From positions 1 through 64,000 of the forward strand of contig NZ_JAMXMY010000008.1 in the NCBI RefSeq assembly GCF_024055795.1: a stretch of DNA of 64,000 bases, written 5' to 3'. This document shows positions 6,963-15,139 of this stretch, in pieces. This stretch comes from Actinoallomurus purpureus (GTDB taxonomy: Bacteria > Actinomycetota > Actinomycetes > Streptosporangiales > Streptosporangiaceae). The notes below the pieces were generated by a model. That model was not told where the DNA came from. It did not search any database and saw only the letters and a program-made list of their open reading frames with translations. A program made the position numbers and the translations under genes. Positions within the stretch are counted from its first letter, which is position 1, and every line of letters starts with the position of its first letter.

Positions 6963-7582
6963 CGCTCGTCCCGCTCCCGTCGCGGAGCGGGCTCGTCCGG
7001 TCCGTGGGGCTCGCCCACGTCCTCGTGGCCGGGCGCCGGTTCGTCCTCGGCATCGCGCTCGGCGACGGTCCGCGGGTCGAAGACGACCTTGTCGACGATG
7101 GTCTGCGGCGGTTCGATGGCCCGCTCCCGGGGCGGCTCGTCGACGCGGTGGGGCAGGGGCGGCAGGTCGCCCGCGTGCGACGGGGCCGAATCCGGCGGGT
7201 CGAAGATGTCCAGCGCATCGGGCGCCGGGGACGCGGACGGGACGGACGGCTGCCAGGACGTCCCGTCCGGCGGCCCGTACATGCGGTGCCGCGCCTCCGC
7301 GAGCTCCTGCTCGAGCACGGCGATGCGCGTGTCGCGCTCGGTCAGCTCGTGCGCGAAGCGCTCCAGCGCCTCGTCGGTGATCTGCTTGTGATAGCCCCAG
7401 AGCCCCATCGGCAGGCGCAGCAGCGCGGCGTCGGTGCCGCCGGCCGAGCGCCGTCCCGGCAACGCCAGCGGTGGATGGTCGGGGTGCTCGGCGGACAGTT
7501 CCCCGCCGCCACCGATGGCCACGACGACGATCCCGGCCAGCACGGCCAGCGCGGCGAGGGCCACGGTCAAAGTGACGAGCAT
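6959..7582 (-). CDS. Membrane-anchored DivIVA-domain protein
   Basis: A 207-residue protein equivalent to the small DivIVA-like protein encoded next to tag in actinobacteria (Rv1209 position). Residues 1-24 form one membrane helix (MLVTLTVALAALAVLAGIVV), followed by a linker. Then comes MGLWGYHKQITDEALERF, the degenerate DivIVA motif (usually R.GYR..EVD), and a short coiled coil (HELTERDTRIAVLEQELAEARHR). The last 100 residues are Pro/Asp/Glu-rich and disordered. It probably localises at membranes or poles. It heads the operon with the SRPBCC gene and tag, and is divergent from the FolP2-like gene. Confidence 0.78.
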   Translation of the reverse strand: MLVTLTVALAALAVLAGIVVVAIGGGGELSAEHPDHPPLALPGRRSAGGTDAALLRLPMGLWGYHKQITDEALERFAHELTERDTRIAVLEQELAEARHRMYGPPDGTSWQPSVPSASPAPDALDIFDPPDSAPSHAGDLPPLPHRVDEPPRERAIEPPQTIVDKVVFDPRTVAERDAEDEPAPGHEDVGEPHGPDEPAPRRERDER

Positions 7583-7669
7583 ATCCCGATGGTGCCACAA
7601 CCCTGCCGTACGGTGCGTCAACCTGCTCGGCCGGACGCCGCCCGCGTCGCATATGCCACGATCGGGGCT

Positions 7670-8194
7670 ATGGAGCTGCGCCTCGGGACCCGGATCATCT
7701 CCCCCGGGCATTTCGCGATCATGACGGAGGGCCCGGCGGACGGTACCGACATCGCCGTGGTCGCCGCCGACCCGGAGGTGGTCCGCGCGGTGCGGGCGGA
7801 CCGGTGGGTGATCGCGGTGGCGCCCTCCTCCGAGGAGCAGGCCGCCGCCTGCGTACGGGCGGGGGCCGATCTGCTGGCCGGGGACGCCTTCGCCGGCGTC
7901 GCGGCGGCGACCGGCGCCGCGCTGCTCTGCTCCGCGCCGGAGCGCGCGGCGGGGGTGCGACCGGACGGGGTGCTGGTCCACGTCACGGACCCGTACGAGG
8001 CCGAGCGCCTCGCGGGGGCCGGGCACGCCGTGCTGGTGGACGAGGCCGAGCCCGCCGTGGTGTCGGTGTTCGCCTGGGCCGGCGCCCGGGTGTTCCGCAC
8101 GGCCGACGTCGACGCGACCCGGCAGGTGCTCGACATGGTCGCGTCGATCATCGGAACCCGCCCGCCAGCCGTCTCACGCCGCGGCCTCGCCTGA
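7670..8194 (+). CDS. Shortened FolP2 (dihydropteroate synthase-like) protein lacking active site
   Basis: A 174-residue protein at the position where actinobacteria usually carry folP2, between the LOG genes and the DivIVA-domain gene. Its ends match that family: MELRLGTRII at the start, and GARVFRTADVDATRQVLDMV then GTRPPAVSRRGLA at the finish. The middle follows the TIM-barrel strands (AGADLLAGDAFAGVAAATGAALLCSA). The catalytic signatures are absent: no N.TPDSF pterin loop, the usual SVDTWR strand reads VIAVAPSSEE, and the lysine loop is gone. Normal length is about 285. It cannot be a dihydropteroate synthase; a vestigial or repurposed protein is likely. The ATG at 7670 has only a GGGG ribosome site. 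Confidence 0.7.
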   Translation: MELRLGTRIISPGHFAIMTEGPADGTDIAVVAADPEVVRAVRADRWVIAVAPSSEEQAAACVRAGADLLAGDAFAGVAAATGAALLCSAPERAAGVRPDGVLVHVTDPYEAERLAGAGHAVLVDEAEPAVVSVFAWAGARVFRTADVDATRQVLDMVASIIGTRPPAVSRRGLA

Positions 8195-8262
8195 CGGCCC
8201 GATGATGATCACCGAGAGTGCCGTCACCGCTCGGTGCCGGAGCTCTGGATGATCATGGGCCA

Positions 8263-8847
8263 TCACGGCTCGGATTCGATGTAGTCCTCAGCCGTCGGCT
8301 GCATGCGCACCGGCGAGCGCTCCAGGTGGTCGAACGCCTCCGCGACGGTCGTGGTCCAGCCGACGGCGTCGAAGATGCGGGGCCGGGCGAACCCCTCGTC
8401 CAGCAGGTGGTTCATCAGGTCGCGCAGCGGCTCGTACAGGCCGTGCGGGTCGAGGATCGCGATCGGCTTCTCGTGCAGGCCCAGGACCCGTGCGGTCCAG
8501 ATCTCGAAGAGCTCCTCCAGGGTGCCGAGCCCGCCGGGGAGCACGAGGAACGCGTCGGAACGACGGTCCATCTCGCCCTTCCGGGACCGCATGTCCTCGG
8601 TCACGACCAGCTCGGCGGAGTCGCCGTCGGCGATCTCGACGTCGACGAGCGCCTTCGGGATGACGCCGACGGTGCGCGCGCCGCCCTCGCGCGCGGCACG
8701 GGCGACGGCGCCCATGCAGGACACGGTGGCGCCGCCGCTGACGAGCGCGTGTCCCCGCCGGGCCAGCTCGGCGCCGGCCTCGGCGGCCAGATCGACGTAA
8801 CGGCCGTCGATGCGGCCGCTGGACGAGCAGAAGACGCAGATCCGCAT
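8263..8847 (-). CDS. LOG-family (TIGR00730) nucleotide phosphoribohydrolase-like protein
   Basis: A 194-residue Rossmann protein of the LOG family, which hydrolyses nucleoside 5'-monophosphates such as cytokinin riboside monophosphates to base and ribose 5-phosphate. It begins RICVFCSSSGRIDGRY and shows VSGGATVSCMGAVA, the MRSRKGEM arginine and the hallmark PGGLGTLEE (active-site Glu). The length is normal for the short type. The ATG at 8847 overlaps the TGA of the upstream second LOG gene (TGATG), so the two are translationally coupled. Its physiological substrate in this organism is not known. Confidence 0.9.
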   Translation of the reverse strand: MRICVFCSSSGRIDGRYVDLAAEAGAELARRGHALVSGGATVSCMGAVARAAREGGARTVGVIPKALVDVEIADGDSAELVVTEDMRSRKGEMDRRSDAFLVLPGGLGTLEELFEIWTARVLGLHEKPIAILDPHGLYEPLRDLMNHLLDEGFARPRIFDAVGWTTTVAEAFDHLERSPVRMQPTAEDYIESEP

Positions 8848-9653
8848 CAGCTTCCGTTCCCTCCGAGGCGCTCGTCGGCGTCGCGGGCCGCGCGCTCCTC
8901 CATCTCGCGTTCCTGCGTCTCGTGGCCGCGCTTGATGCAGTTGACGACCTCGGCCGGGTCGTCGGTGAGGTGGATCAGATCCACGTCCTCGGGGGAGATC
9001 TTCCCGGTGGGCAGCATCTGATCCTTGATCCAATGGAGCAGGCCGCCCCAGAACTCCGTGCCGACGAGCACGATCGGGAACCGCGTGATCTTCTTGGTCT
9101 GCACGAGGGTGATCGCCTCGAACAGCTCGTCCAGCGTCCCGAACCCGCCGGGGAGGACGACGAATGCCTGGGAATACTTGACGAACATCGTCTTGCGGAC
9201 GAAGAAGTAGCGGAACTCCAGGCCGATGTCGATGTAGTCGTTCAGCTTCTGCTCGAACGGCAGCTCGATGCCGAGGCCCACTGAGACCCCGCCGGCCTCG
9301 TCCGCTCCCTTGTTGCCGGCCTCCATGATGCCCGGCCCGCCGCCGGTGATCACGGCGTAGCCGGCCTCGACGAGCAGCGCGCCGATCCGCTCCGCCAGTT
9401 CGTACTCCTCCGAACCCGGTTTCGTACGGGCGGAGCCGAAGATGCTCACCGCGCGCGGCAGCTCCGCCAGCAGGCCGAACCCCTCCACGAACTCCGCCTG
9501 GATGCGCAGCACCCGCCAGGGGTCGGCGTGCACCCAGTCGGAGCGGCCGCGGGAGTCGAGCAGTCGCTGGTCGGTGGTCGTGGCGGGGATCGCCTTGCCG
9601 CGGAGGGTCACGGGGCCCTGTCGCCTCCTGCGCGGCGTCTCGTCAGGTCGCAT
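8847..9653 (-). CDS. LOG-family (TIGR00730) protein, long type
   Basis: A 268-residue member of the same superfamily with an N-terminal extension (LRGKAIPATTTDQRLLDS) before the Rossmann core. Core motifs are RAVSIFGSARTKPGSEEY, VITGGGPGIMEAGNKGA, FFVRKTMFVKYS and PGGFGTLDE. The start at 9653 has AAGGG 6 bases upstream. The C-terminal 40 residues are charged and helical. With the shorter paralogue directly downstream and overlapping, this is the usual actinobacterial LOG pair between dapE and folP2. The long type may form mixed oligomers with the short one, which is inference. Confidence 0.9.
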   Translation of the reverse strand: MRPDETPRRRRQGPVTLRGKAIPATTTDQRLLDSRGRSDWVHADPWRVLRIQAEFVEGFGLLAELPRAVSIFGSARTKPGSEEYELAERIGALLVEAGYAVITGGGPGIMEAGNKGADEAGGVSVGLGIELPFEQKLNDYIDIGLEFRYFFVRKTMFVKYSQAFVVLPGGFGTLDELFEAITLVQTKKITRFPIVLVGTEFWGGLLHWIKDQMLPTGKISPEDVDLIHLTDDPAEVVNCIKRGHETQEREMEERAARDADERLGGNGS

Positions 9654-9768
9654 GGCCCTTACGTTAACCAGCGCCGCAAGCGGTTTGAGCAATCCGACAC
9701 CGCATCGATTAGAGGACAACGAACTCATTTGTGGCGTTCGTCGTTTTGTTGGGTTCTAGACTTCCGCC

Positions 9769-10242
9769 GTGAACCAAGCGACTGAGGAGCTGGAGCCGGA
9801 CCCCGTTTTCGTCGACCCGACGGGCCGCCGGGCAAAGATCATGCGCCGTGCGGGGATCGCGCTCGGGTGCCTCGTCGCCGCTTATCTCGCGCTCATCACG
9901 GTCGGGCTGGCCACCGGGGCGCGGGTGCCGCTCACCCCGTGGCCCCAGACGAAGCACTCGAAGTCCGGCCCCGCCGAGGACGGGCTCATGCCGCGCAGCG
10001 GGGCGCGCAACCCGCTCCCGGGCCGGAGCTCCGCCGCCGGCGTGCCGCCGAGCGGCCCCGCGCCGACGACCGCCACGTCCCACGCGCCCACGGGCGGCAC
10101 CCGCTCGGCCGCGCCGGGCACCACGGCGCCCGCCACTCCGGGCTCCCCCACACCGCCGGTGGTGCCGACGACCGCCACCACCGCCCCCGGCAAGGGGCAC
10201 GGTTACGGCCGGACCAAGAAGCCCCACCCGGGGACGACCTGA
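9769..10242 (+). CDS. Single-pass membrane protein with Pro/Thr-rich tail, partner of glycan synthase
   Basis: A 157-residue protein from the GTG at 9769. A charged cytosolic N-terminus (EELEPDPVFVDPTGRR) leads to one membrane helix at about 30-50 (IALGCLVAAYLALITVGLA), then an outside region of about 100 residues rich in Pro, Thr, Ser, Ala and Gly and a basic end (GRTKKPHPGTT). The low-complexity tail looks like a wall-spanning linker. Its stop overlaps the start of the bifunctional deacetylase/glycosyltransferase gene by one base (TGATG), so it probably serves that enzyme, perhaps in the role of MatA. No domain can be recognised. Confidence 0.62.
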   Translation: MNQATEELEPDPVFVDPTGRRAKIMRRAGIALGCLVAAYLALITVGLATGARVPLTPWPQTKHSKSGPAEDGLMPRSGARNPLPGRSSAAGVPPSGPAPTTATSHAPTGGTRSAAPGTTAPATPGSPTPPVVPTTATTAPGKGHGYGRTKKPHPGTT

Positions 10243-12398
10243 TGGCGCGCCGGGACCGCCGCCGTGATCCGCGCGGCCACTGGATCCTGCTCCTCCTCGG
10301 CGCCGTCACCCTCGCCTCAGGGCTGCTGCTGAGCGGGTACGCGCACGGCGTGGTCGGGGAGTCGACGCAGCACGAGTACAGCAAGAGCGGCTCGGCGCCG
10401 GCCGCGGTGGCGAACGGCGGTCCCGCCGTGAACCTGTCGGGCGGCAGGCCGGAGAGCATCCGGACGCCCCGCCGCACCATCGCGCTCACCTTCGACGACG
10501 GGCCCGACCCCCGTTGGACCCCGCAGGTCCTCGACGTGCTGCGACACCACGGCGCCCACGCGACGTTCTTCGTCATCGGGGCGCGCGTCGCCGACAACCC
10601 CGGCCTCGTCGACCGGGCGATCCACGAGGGCAACGAGATCGGCTCGCACACCTACACCCACATCGACATGGCGAGTGCCTCGCCCTGGCGCATCCGCTTC
10701 GAGCTCGCCCTGACACAGCGGGCGCTCGCGGGCGCGGCCGGCATCCACACCCGGCTCCTCCGGATGCCGTACTCCTCCGTGCCGGAAGGCCTTTCCGCGC
10801 CCGAGTACCGGGCGGCCCAGGAGGCCGGGCGGGAGGGCTACGTCGTCGCGCTCACCGACCAGGACACCGAGGACTGGCGGCGTCCGGGCGTGCAGAAGAT
10901 CATCGAGGCCGCGACGCCCAAGAAGGGCGCCGGCGCCGTCGTGATGATGCACGACTCCGGAGGCGACCGGGCCCAGACCGTCCAGGCCCTCGACGCGCTG
11001 CTGACCCGGCTGTCGGCCAAGGGGTACCGGTTCACGACGCTGAGCCAGGCGATGCGGCTGCCGTCCGCCGACGTGCCCGCCTCGACCTTCGACAAGGTGA
11101 CCGGAACGGCCCTGACCGCCGGGCAGCGCTGGTCCGACCGGCTGACCGGCTGGTTCACGATCCTCTTCGGGATCGCGGGCGCGCTGACCACACTGCGGCT
11201 GCTGGCCCTCCCGCTGTTCGCGCACGTCCACGTCCGGCGGGTCCGTCGCCGACCTCGCAGCGGGCCCTCGCCCTGGCTCACCGTCGGGGGCGCCCCGCCA
11301 CCCGTGTCGGTGATCGTCCCGGCGTACAACGAGGAGGTCGGCCTGGCGGCGACGGCGCGCTCCCTCGTGAACACCGACTACCCGTCGCAGATCGAAATTC
11401 TGATCGTCGACGACGGGTCCACCGACGACACCCCCGTCATCGGCGAACGGCTGCAGCGGGAGTTCCGGAACGTCCGGCTCATCTGCCGGCCCAACGGCGG
11501 CAAGCCGGCCGCCCTGAACACGGGCATCGCGCAGGCGAGCCACGACGTGCTCGTCCTCGTCGACGGCGACACCGTCTTCCAGCGCGACACGATCAACAAC
11601 CTCGTACGGCCGCTGGTCGACCCGCGCGTCGGAGCGGTCAGCGGCAACACCAAGGTGGCCAACCGCAAGGGCCTCATCGGCCGCTGGCAGCACCTGGAGT
11701 ACGTCATCGGGTTCAACCTCGACCGGCGGATGTTCGACGTGCTGGAGTGCATGCCCACCGTGCCCGGCGCGATCGGCGCCTTCCGGCGGACGGCCCTCGC
11801 GTCGGTCGGCGGGCTCAGCACCGAGACCCTCGCCGAGGACACCGACCTGACCATGGCGATCTGCCGGGCGGGCTGGCGGGTCGTGTACGAGGAGACCGCC
11901 CTCGCGTGGACGGAGGCGCCGTCGTCGCTGCGGCAGCTGTGGCGGCAGCGGTACCGGTGGTGCTACGGCACCCTGCAGTCGATGTGGAAGCACAAGCGGG
12001 CGCTGGTCGAGCGCGGCCGGTCCGGCCGGTTCGGCCGCCGTTGCCTGCCGTACCTGGCGATCTTTCAGGTCGCGCTGCCGTGCCTCGCCCCCGTGGTCGA
12101 CGTCTTCGCCGTGTACGGCGTGTTCGTCCTCAACCCGGTGACCGTCGCGGTGTCCTGGGTGGCGTTCACGGTGGCGCAGGCGGCGGCCGCGATGTACGCG
12201 CTGCGGCTCGACGGCGAGCGCCTCACCACCCTGTGGGTGATGCCGCTCCAGCAGATCGTCTATCGGCAGCTGATGTATCTGGTGGTCATCCAGTCGCTGG
12301 TCACCGCGGTGCTGGGCGCCCGGCTGCGCTGGCACGTCATCCGCCGGACCGGCACGTTCTCGGAGGGAGACCCCCTGCCGTCCCGGGTCGGCGTCTGA
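10242..12398 (+). CDS. Bifunctional polysaccharide deacetylase / family 2 glycosyltransferase (MatB-like)
   Basis: A 718-residue membrane enzyme joining two activities. After a membrane helix at about 14-34, residues 78-285 form a NodB deacetylase domain (TFDDGPDP with Asp85/Asp86, metal ligands in SHTYTH at about 136 and 140, VVMMHDSGG). A membrane segment near 305-325 follows, then a processive GT2 domain from about 354 (VSVIVPAYNEE, DDGSTDDT, DGDTVF, EDTDLT, QRYRW) and C-terminal membrane helices. The same order is found in MatB of Streptomyces, which makes a poly-beta-1,6-GlcNAc-like glycan for hyphal aggregation. A secreted, partly deacetylated amino-sugar polymer is therefore likely. 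It is coupled to the upstream membrane protein. Confidence 0.88.
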   Translation: MARRDRRRDPRGHWILLLLGAVTLASGLLLSGYAHGVVGESTQHEYSKSGSAPAAVANGGPAVNLSGGRPESIRTPRRTIALTFDDGPDPRWTPQVLDVLRHHGAHATFFVIGARVADNPGLVDRAIHEGNEIGSHTYTHIDMASASPWRIRFELALTQRALAGAAGIHTRLLRMPYSSVPEGLSAPEYRAAQEAGREGYVVALTDQDTEDWRRPGVQKIIEAATPKKGAGAVVMMHDSGGDRAQTVQALDALLTRLSAKGYRFTTLSQAMRLPSADVPASTFDKVTGTALTAGQRWSDRLTGWFTILFGIAGALTTLRLLALPLFAHVHVRRVRRRPRSGPSPWLTVGGAPPPVSVIVPAYNEEVGLAATARSLVNTDYPSQIEILIVDDGSTDDTPVIGERLQREFRNVRLICRPNGGKPAALNTGIAQASHDVLVLVDGDTVFQRDTINNLVRPLVDPRVGAVSGNTKVANRKGLIGRWQHLEYVIGFNLDRRMFDVLECMPTVPGAIGAFRRTALASVGGLSTETLAEDTDLTMAICRAGWRVVYEETALAWTEAPSSLRQLWRQRYRWCYGTLQSMWKHKRALVERGRSGRFGRRCLPYLAIFQVALPCLAPVVDVFAVYGVFVLNPVTVAVSWVAFTVAQAAAAMYALRLDGERLTTLWVMPLQQIVYRQLMYLVVIQSLVTAVLGARLRWHVIRRTGTFSEGDPLPSRVGV

Positions 12399-12413
12399 GG
12401 CCCGTGCGAGGCC

Positions 12414-12441
12414 GTCCGGCACCCGTACAGGGGCGCCGGAC
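12414..12441. terminator. Hairpin between convergent genes
   Basis: GTCCGGC (12414-12420) pairs with GCCGGAC (12435-12441), with an inner CCC/GGG extension. It lies between the glycan synthase gene and the convergent MerR gene. Confidence 0.55.
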
Positions 12442-12462
12442 GTCTCTCGACGGCATACGCGG

Positions 12463-12858
12463 TCACCGCCCGAAGCGGGTGCGCTCGATCTCCTCGTAAA
12501 CGTTGATCTTGTGGTCGATGATCTCGAGGTCCTCCTGCAGCTCGTCGATGCGCGCCGCGACCTGGGCACGGTGCGCGACGAGCAGCGCCTTGCGGTCGGC
12601 GGCCGTTCCGTTGCCCTCGCGGGCCAGCTCGGCGTAGCGCAGGACGGTCGCGATGGGCATCCCGGTCGCGCGCAGCCGGGTGAGCAGGGTGATCCAGGAC
12701 AGGTCGCGCTCGGTGTAGCGGCGGTGCCCGCTGGAGTCGCGCTCCGGAGGCTCGCGGAACGCGCCGATGCGCTCGTAGTAGCGCAGGGTGTGCGCGGAGA
12801 CGCCGGTGCGCTCGGCCGCCTCCGCGATCGTCAGTCCGTCAGCAAGAACCTGGGCCAT
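12463..12858 (-). CDS. MerR-family transcriptional regulator
   Basis: A 131-residue MerR regulator with GGGAGG before the ATG. The winged helix is typical: LTIAEAAERTGVSAHTLRYY, ERIGAFREPP, then GHRRYTERDLSWITLLTRLR, followed by the dimerisation coiled coil (RAQVAARIDELQEDLEIIDHKI). There is no cysteine at all, so a metal or iron-sulfur sensor is unlikely. The sequence resembles the MerR type that controls small-molecule or redox enzymes. It is 52 bases downstream of dapE on the same strand and could be co-transcribed; its target is unknown. Confidence 0.88.
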   Translation of the reverse strand: MAQVLADGLTIAEAAERTGVSAHTLRYYERIGAFREPPERDSSGHRRYTERDLSWITLLTRLRATGMPIATVLRYAELAREGNGTAADRKALLVAHRAQVAARIDELQEDLEIIDHKINVYEEIERTRFGR

Positions 12859-12910
12859 GAGGCCACCCTCCCGCGTCGATGCCGCTCCGAGTCACAGGGC
12901 CGGGCGCCGC

Positions 12911-13966
12911 TCACGTCGTGAGCCAGGCCCGCATTCGCTCCTCGCTCGCGAAGATACGCGGTATCTCCACGTACTCGCCACGCGTATGCGACAGGCTCGG
13001 CTCGCCGGGACCGTAGTTGACGGCCGGGATGCCCAGCTCGGAGAACCTCGCCACGTCGGTCCAGCCGAGCTTGGCGCGCGCCTCGCCGCCGGTGGCCTCG
13101 GCGAACGCCGCCGCGACCGGATGCGTCAGGCCCGGACGCGCGCCGGGAGCGCCGTCGACCACGGTGACCTCGTACCCGTCGAACAGCTCGCGCAGGTGCT
13201 TCTCCGCGTCGGTCAGGGACTTGTCGGGCGCGAAGCGGTAGTTGATCGTGACGACGCACTCGTCGGGGATGACGTTGCCCGCGACGCCGCCCCGGATGAA
13301 CACCGCGTTGAGCCCCTCGTGGAACTCCAGGCCGTCCACGACGGGACGCCTCGGCTCGTACGCGCGCAGGACGTCGAGCACCGCGCCGGCGTGGTGGATG
13401 GCGTTCGACCCCATCCACGACCGCGCGCTGTGGGCCCGCTCACCGGGGACCTTCACCTCGACCCGGATGGTGCCCTGGCAGCCGCCCTCGACGATGCCGC
13501 CGGACGGCTCCATCAGGACCGCGAAGTCGGCCCGCAGCAGCTCGGGGCGGGTCCCGCCGATGCGCTTGAGGCCGTTCCGGGCCTCCTCGACCTCTTCGCA
13601 CTCGTAGAAGAAGTACGTGACGTCCCGCGTGGTCTCCGGGATGGTGGCCAGCTTGAGCTGCACGGCCACGCCGGCCTTCATGTCGCCGGTGCCGCAGCCG
13701 TACAGGCGGTCCCCCTCCACACGCGAGGGGAGGTTGTGGTTGATCGGGACGGTGTCGAGGTGCCCGGCGATCACCACCCGCTCGCTCCGGCCCTGCGAGG
13801 TGCGGGCGATGACCGTGTCGCCGTCCCTCTCGACGGCGAGGTGGGGCAGGGCGCGCAGCGCCTCCTCGACCGCGTCGGCGAGCGCCTTCTCGTTGCCGCT
13901 CACCGATTCGATGTCGACGATCGCCGCGGTGAGGGAGGCGACGTCCTGGGTGAGATCAAGCCGCAT
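12911..13966 (-). CDS. dapE: Succinyl-diaminopimelate desuccinylase
   Basis: A 351-residue M20-family metallohydrolase that removes succinate from N-succinyl-LL-diaminopimelate in lysine and peptidoglycan synthesis. The dinuclear zinc site is visible: AGHLDTVP (first His and Asp), GTGDMKAG (bridging Asp), ECEEVEEA (catalytic Glu and ligand), and a late SLSHTRGEYVE with His. The lid domain contains GERAHSARSWMG. The start at 13966 gives the expected N-terminus MRLDLTQDVASLTAAIVDIESVSG. dapD, dapC and fdxA lie within 12 kb, so most of the succinylase branch of lysine synthesis is here, in separate operons. Confidence 0.95.
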   Translation of the reverse strand: MRLDLTQDVASLTAAIVDIESVSGNEKALADAVEEALRALPHLAVERDGDTVIARTSQGRSERVVIAGHLDTVPINHNLPSRVEGDRLYGCGTGDMKAGVAVQLKLATIPETTRDVTYFFYECEEVEEARNGLKRIGGTRPELLRADFAVLMEPSGGIVEGGCQGTIRVEVKVPGERAHSARSWMGSNAIHHAGAVLDVLRAYEPRRPVVDGLEFHEGLNAVFIRGGVAGNVIPDECVVTINYRFAPDKSLTDAEKHLRELFDGYEVTVVDGAPGARPGLTHPVAAAFAEATGGEARAKLGWTDVARFSELGIPAVNYGPGEPSLSHTRGEYVEIPRIFASEERMRAWLTT

Positions 13967-14182
13967 GGCGGATGAGCCTACGCCAGCGGCCGCCGGATCC
14001 GGCCCGCCGCCCTGTCCCCGGTGCCTCGGCCGTACCCACGTGAGCTGCGCGGATGTGGCGACCTGCCAACGAAGCCGCCGATATTAGGGGAATTTTCCAC
14101 CTATTCGACACCGAGCCCGTTGGATATTTACGTATCAGGGAGCGGATCACCCTTCACCCCCCGCCGGAAGGAGCTCCCCGCC

Positions 14183-15034
14183 ATGCACGACACCCCCGCC
14201 CGCCCCAGCAGACAGAAGGACACCCCGCCCGAGAGTCCCCTTCACCTCACCCCCCGGACGCCGGCCTCCCCGGCCCTCGGCCGCCGCGACCTGATCACGC
14301 GGGCGGCCGCCATCGCGGGCGGCGCCGCCCTCATCGGCGCCGCCGACCTCGCCCGCCCCCGCCCCGCGCGCGCCGTCACCGCGCCCCGCGTCTACACGCG
14401 TGCCGAGTGGGACGCCCGGCCCCCGACGTCACCGGCCACGATCATCAAGGCGCCCGACCACCTGATCGTGCACCACATGGCCTTCCCCAACTCCACCGAC
14501 TACTCCCTCGCCCACGCATTCCAGCTGTCCCGTGACTGCCAGGACCTGCATATGGACGACAACGGCTGGAGCGACACGGGACAGCAGCTGACCATCAGCC
14601 GCGGCGGCTTCGTCATGGAGGGCCGCAACCGCACGCTCGAGGCCATCGGGCAGCGCAAGAACGTCTTCGGCGCCCAGTGCGCCAACGAGAACGGCCACAC
14701 CCTCGGCGTCGAGAACGAGGGCACCTACACCACCGAGCTTCCGCCCGCCGCCCTCTGGGACTCCCTCGTCCAGACCCTCGCCTGGCTCTGCGACCTGTAC
14801 GGGCTCTCCGCGTCCACCGCGATCGTCGGCCACCGCGACTACAACAGCACGACCCAGTGCCCCGGCGACGCGCTCTACGCCCAGCTGCCCCGGCTCCGGT
14901 CCGAGGTCGCCGCCCAGCTCGGCGCGGCCGCGCCGGCCGCGCGCACCGCGGCCGTCAGGCGGTCCGGCCTGCCCGGCCCCAGAACCCTCGGCGACCACGG
15001 CCCCGCCGTCGGCGCCGCCGACCCACGGCCCTGA
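14183..15034 (+). CDS. Tat-exported N-acetylmuramoyl-L-alanine amidase (PGRP/amidase_2)
   Basis: A 283-residue peptidoglycan amidase. GGAAGGAG precedes the ATG at 14183. A Tat signal follows (LGRRDLITRAAAIAGGAAL, ending ARA at about residue 65). The mature domain begins VYTRAEWDARPP and shows the PGRP/T7-lysozyme zinc ligands: IVHHM, VGHRDYN and TQCPGDA, with GQQLTISRGGFVMEGR between. It cleaves the lactyl bond between MurNAc and the stem peptide, outside the membrane. The last 45 residues are Ala/Pro-rich. A GH25 lysozyme gene follows 105 bases downstream, so the two form a wall-hydrolase pair. Confidence 0.9.
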   Translation: MHDTPARPSRQKDTPPESPLHLTPRTPASPALGRRDLITRAAAIAGGAALIGAADLARPRPARAVTAPRVYTRAEWDARPPTSPATIIKAPDHLIVHHMAFPNSTDYSLAHAFQLSRDCQDLHMDDNGWSDTGQQLTISRGGFVMEGRNRTLEAIGQRKNVFGAQCANENGHTLGVENEGTYTTELPPAALWDSLVQTLAWLCDLYGLSASTAIVGHRDYNSTTQCPGDALYAQLPRLRSEVAAQLGAAAPAARTAAVRRSGLPGPRTLGDHGPAVGAADPRP

Positions 15035-15139
15035 CGGCCACCCCGCCGTCTCCCGGCCGACCCGCACGTGGCATGCCCCCGCCCCAGGGGCCGCCACCCG
15101 TCCACCCTCCCGTCCCGCCACACACCCCAGGAGGAACCC

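Noticed and set aside
10317-12569. Long minus-strand open frame of about 750 codons opposite the glycan synthase gene
   Set aside because: It is a GC-bias shadow: the plus strand encodes a fully recognisable deacetylase/glycosyltransferase, and the antisense translation has no motif and no ribosome site.
13967-14182. c-di-AMP (ydaO) riboswitch before the wall hydrolase genes
   Set aside because: Such riboswitches often precede actinobacterial wall hydrolases, but I could not find the conserved paired elements in this 216-base leader.
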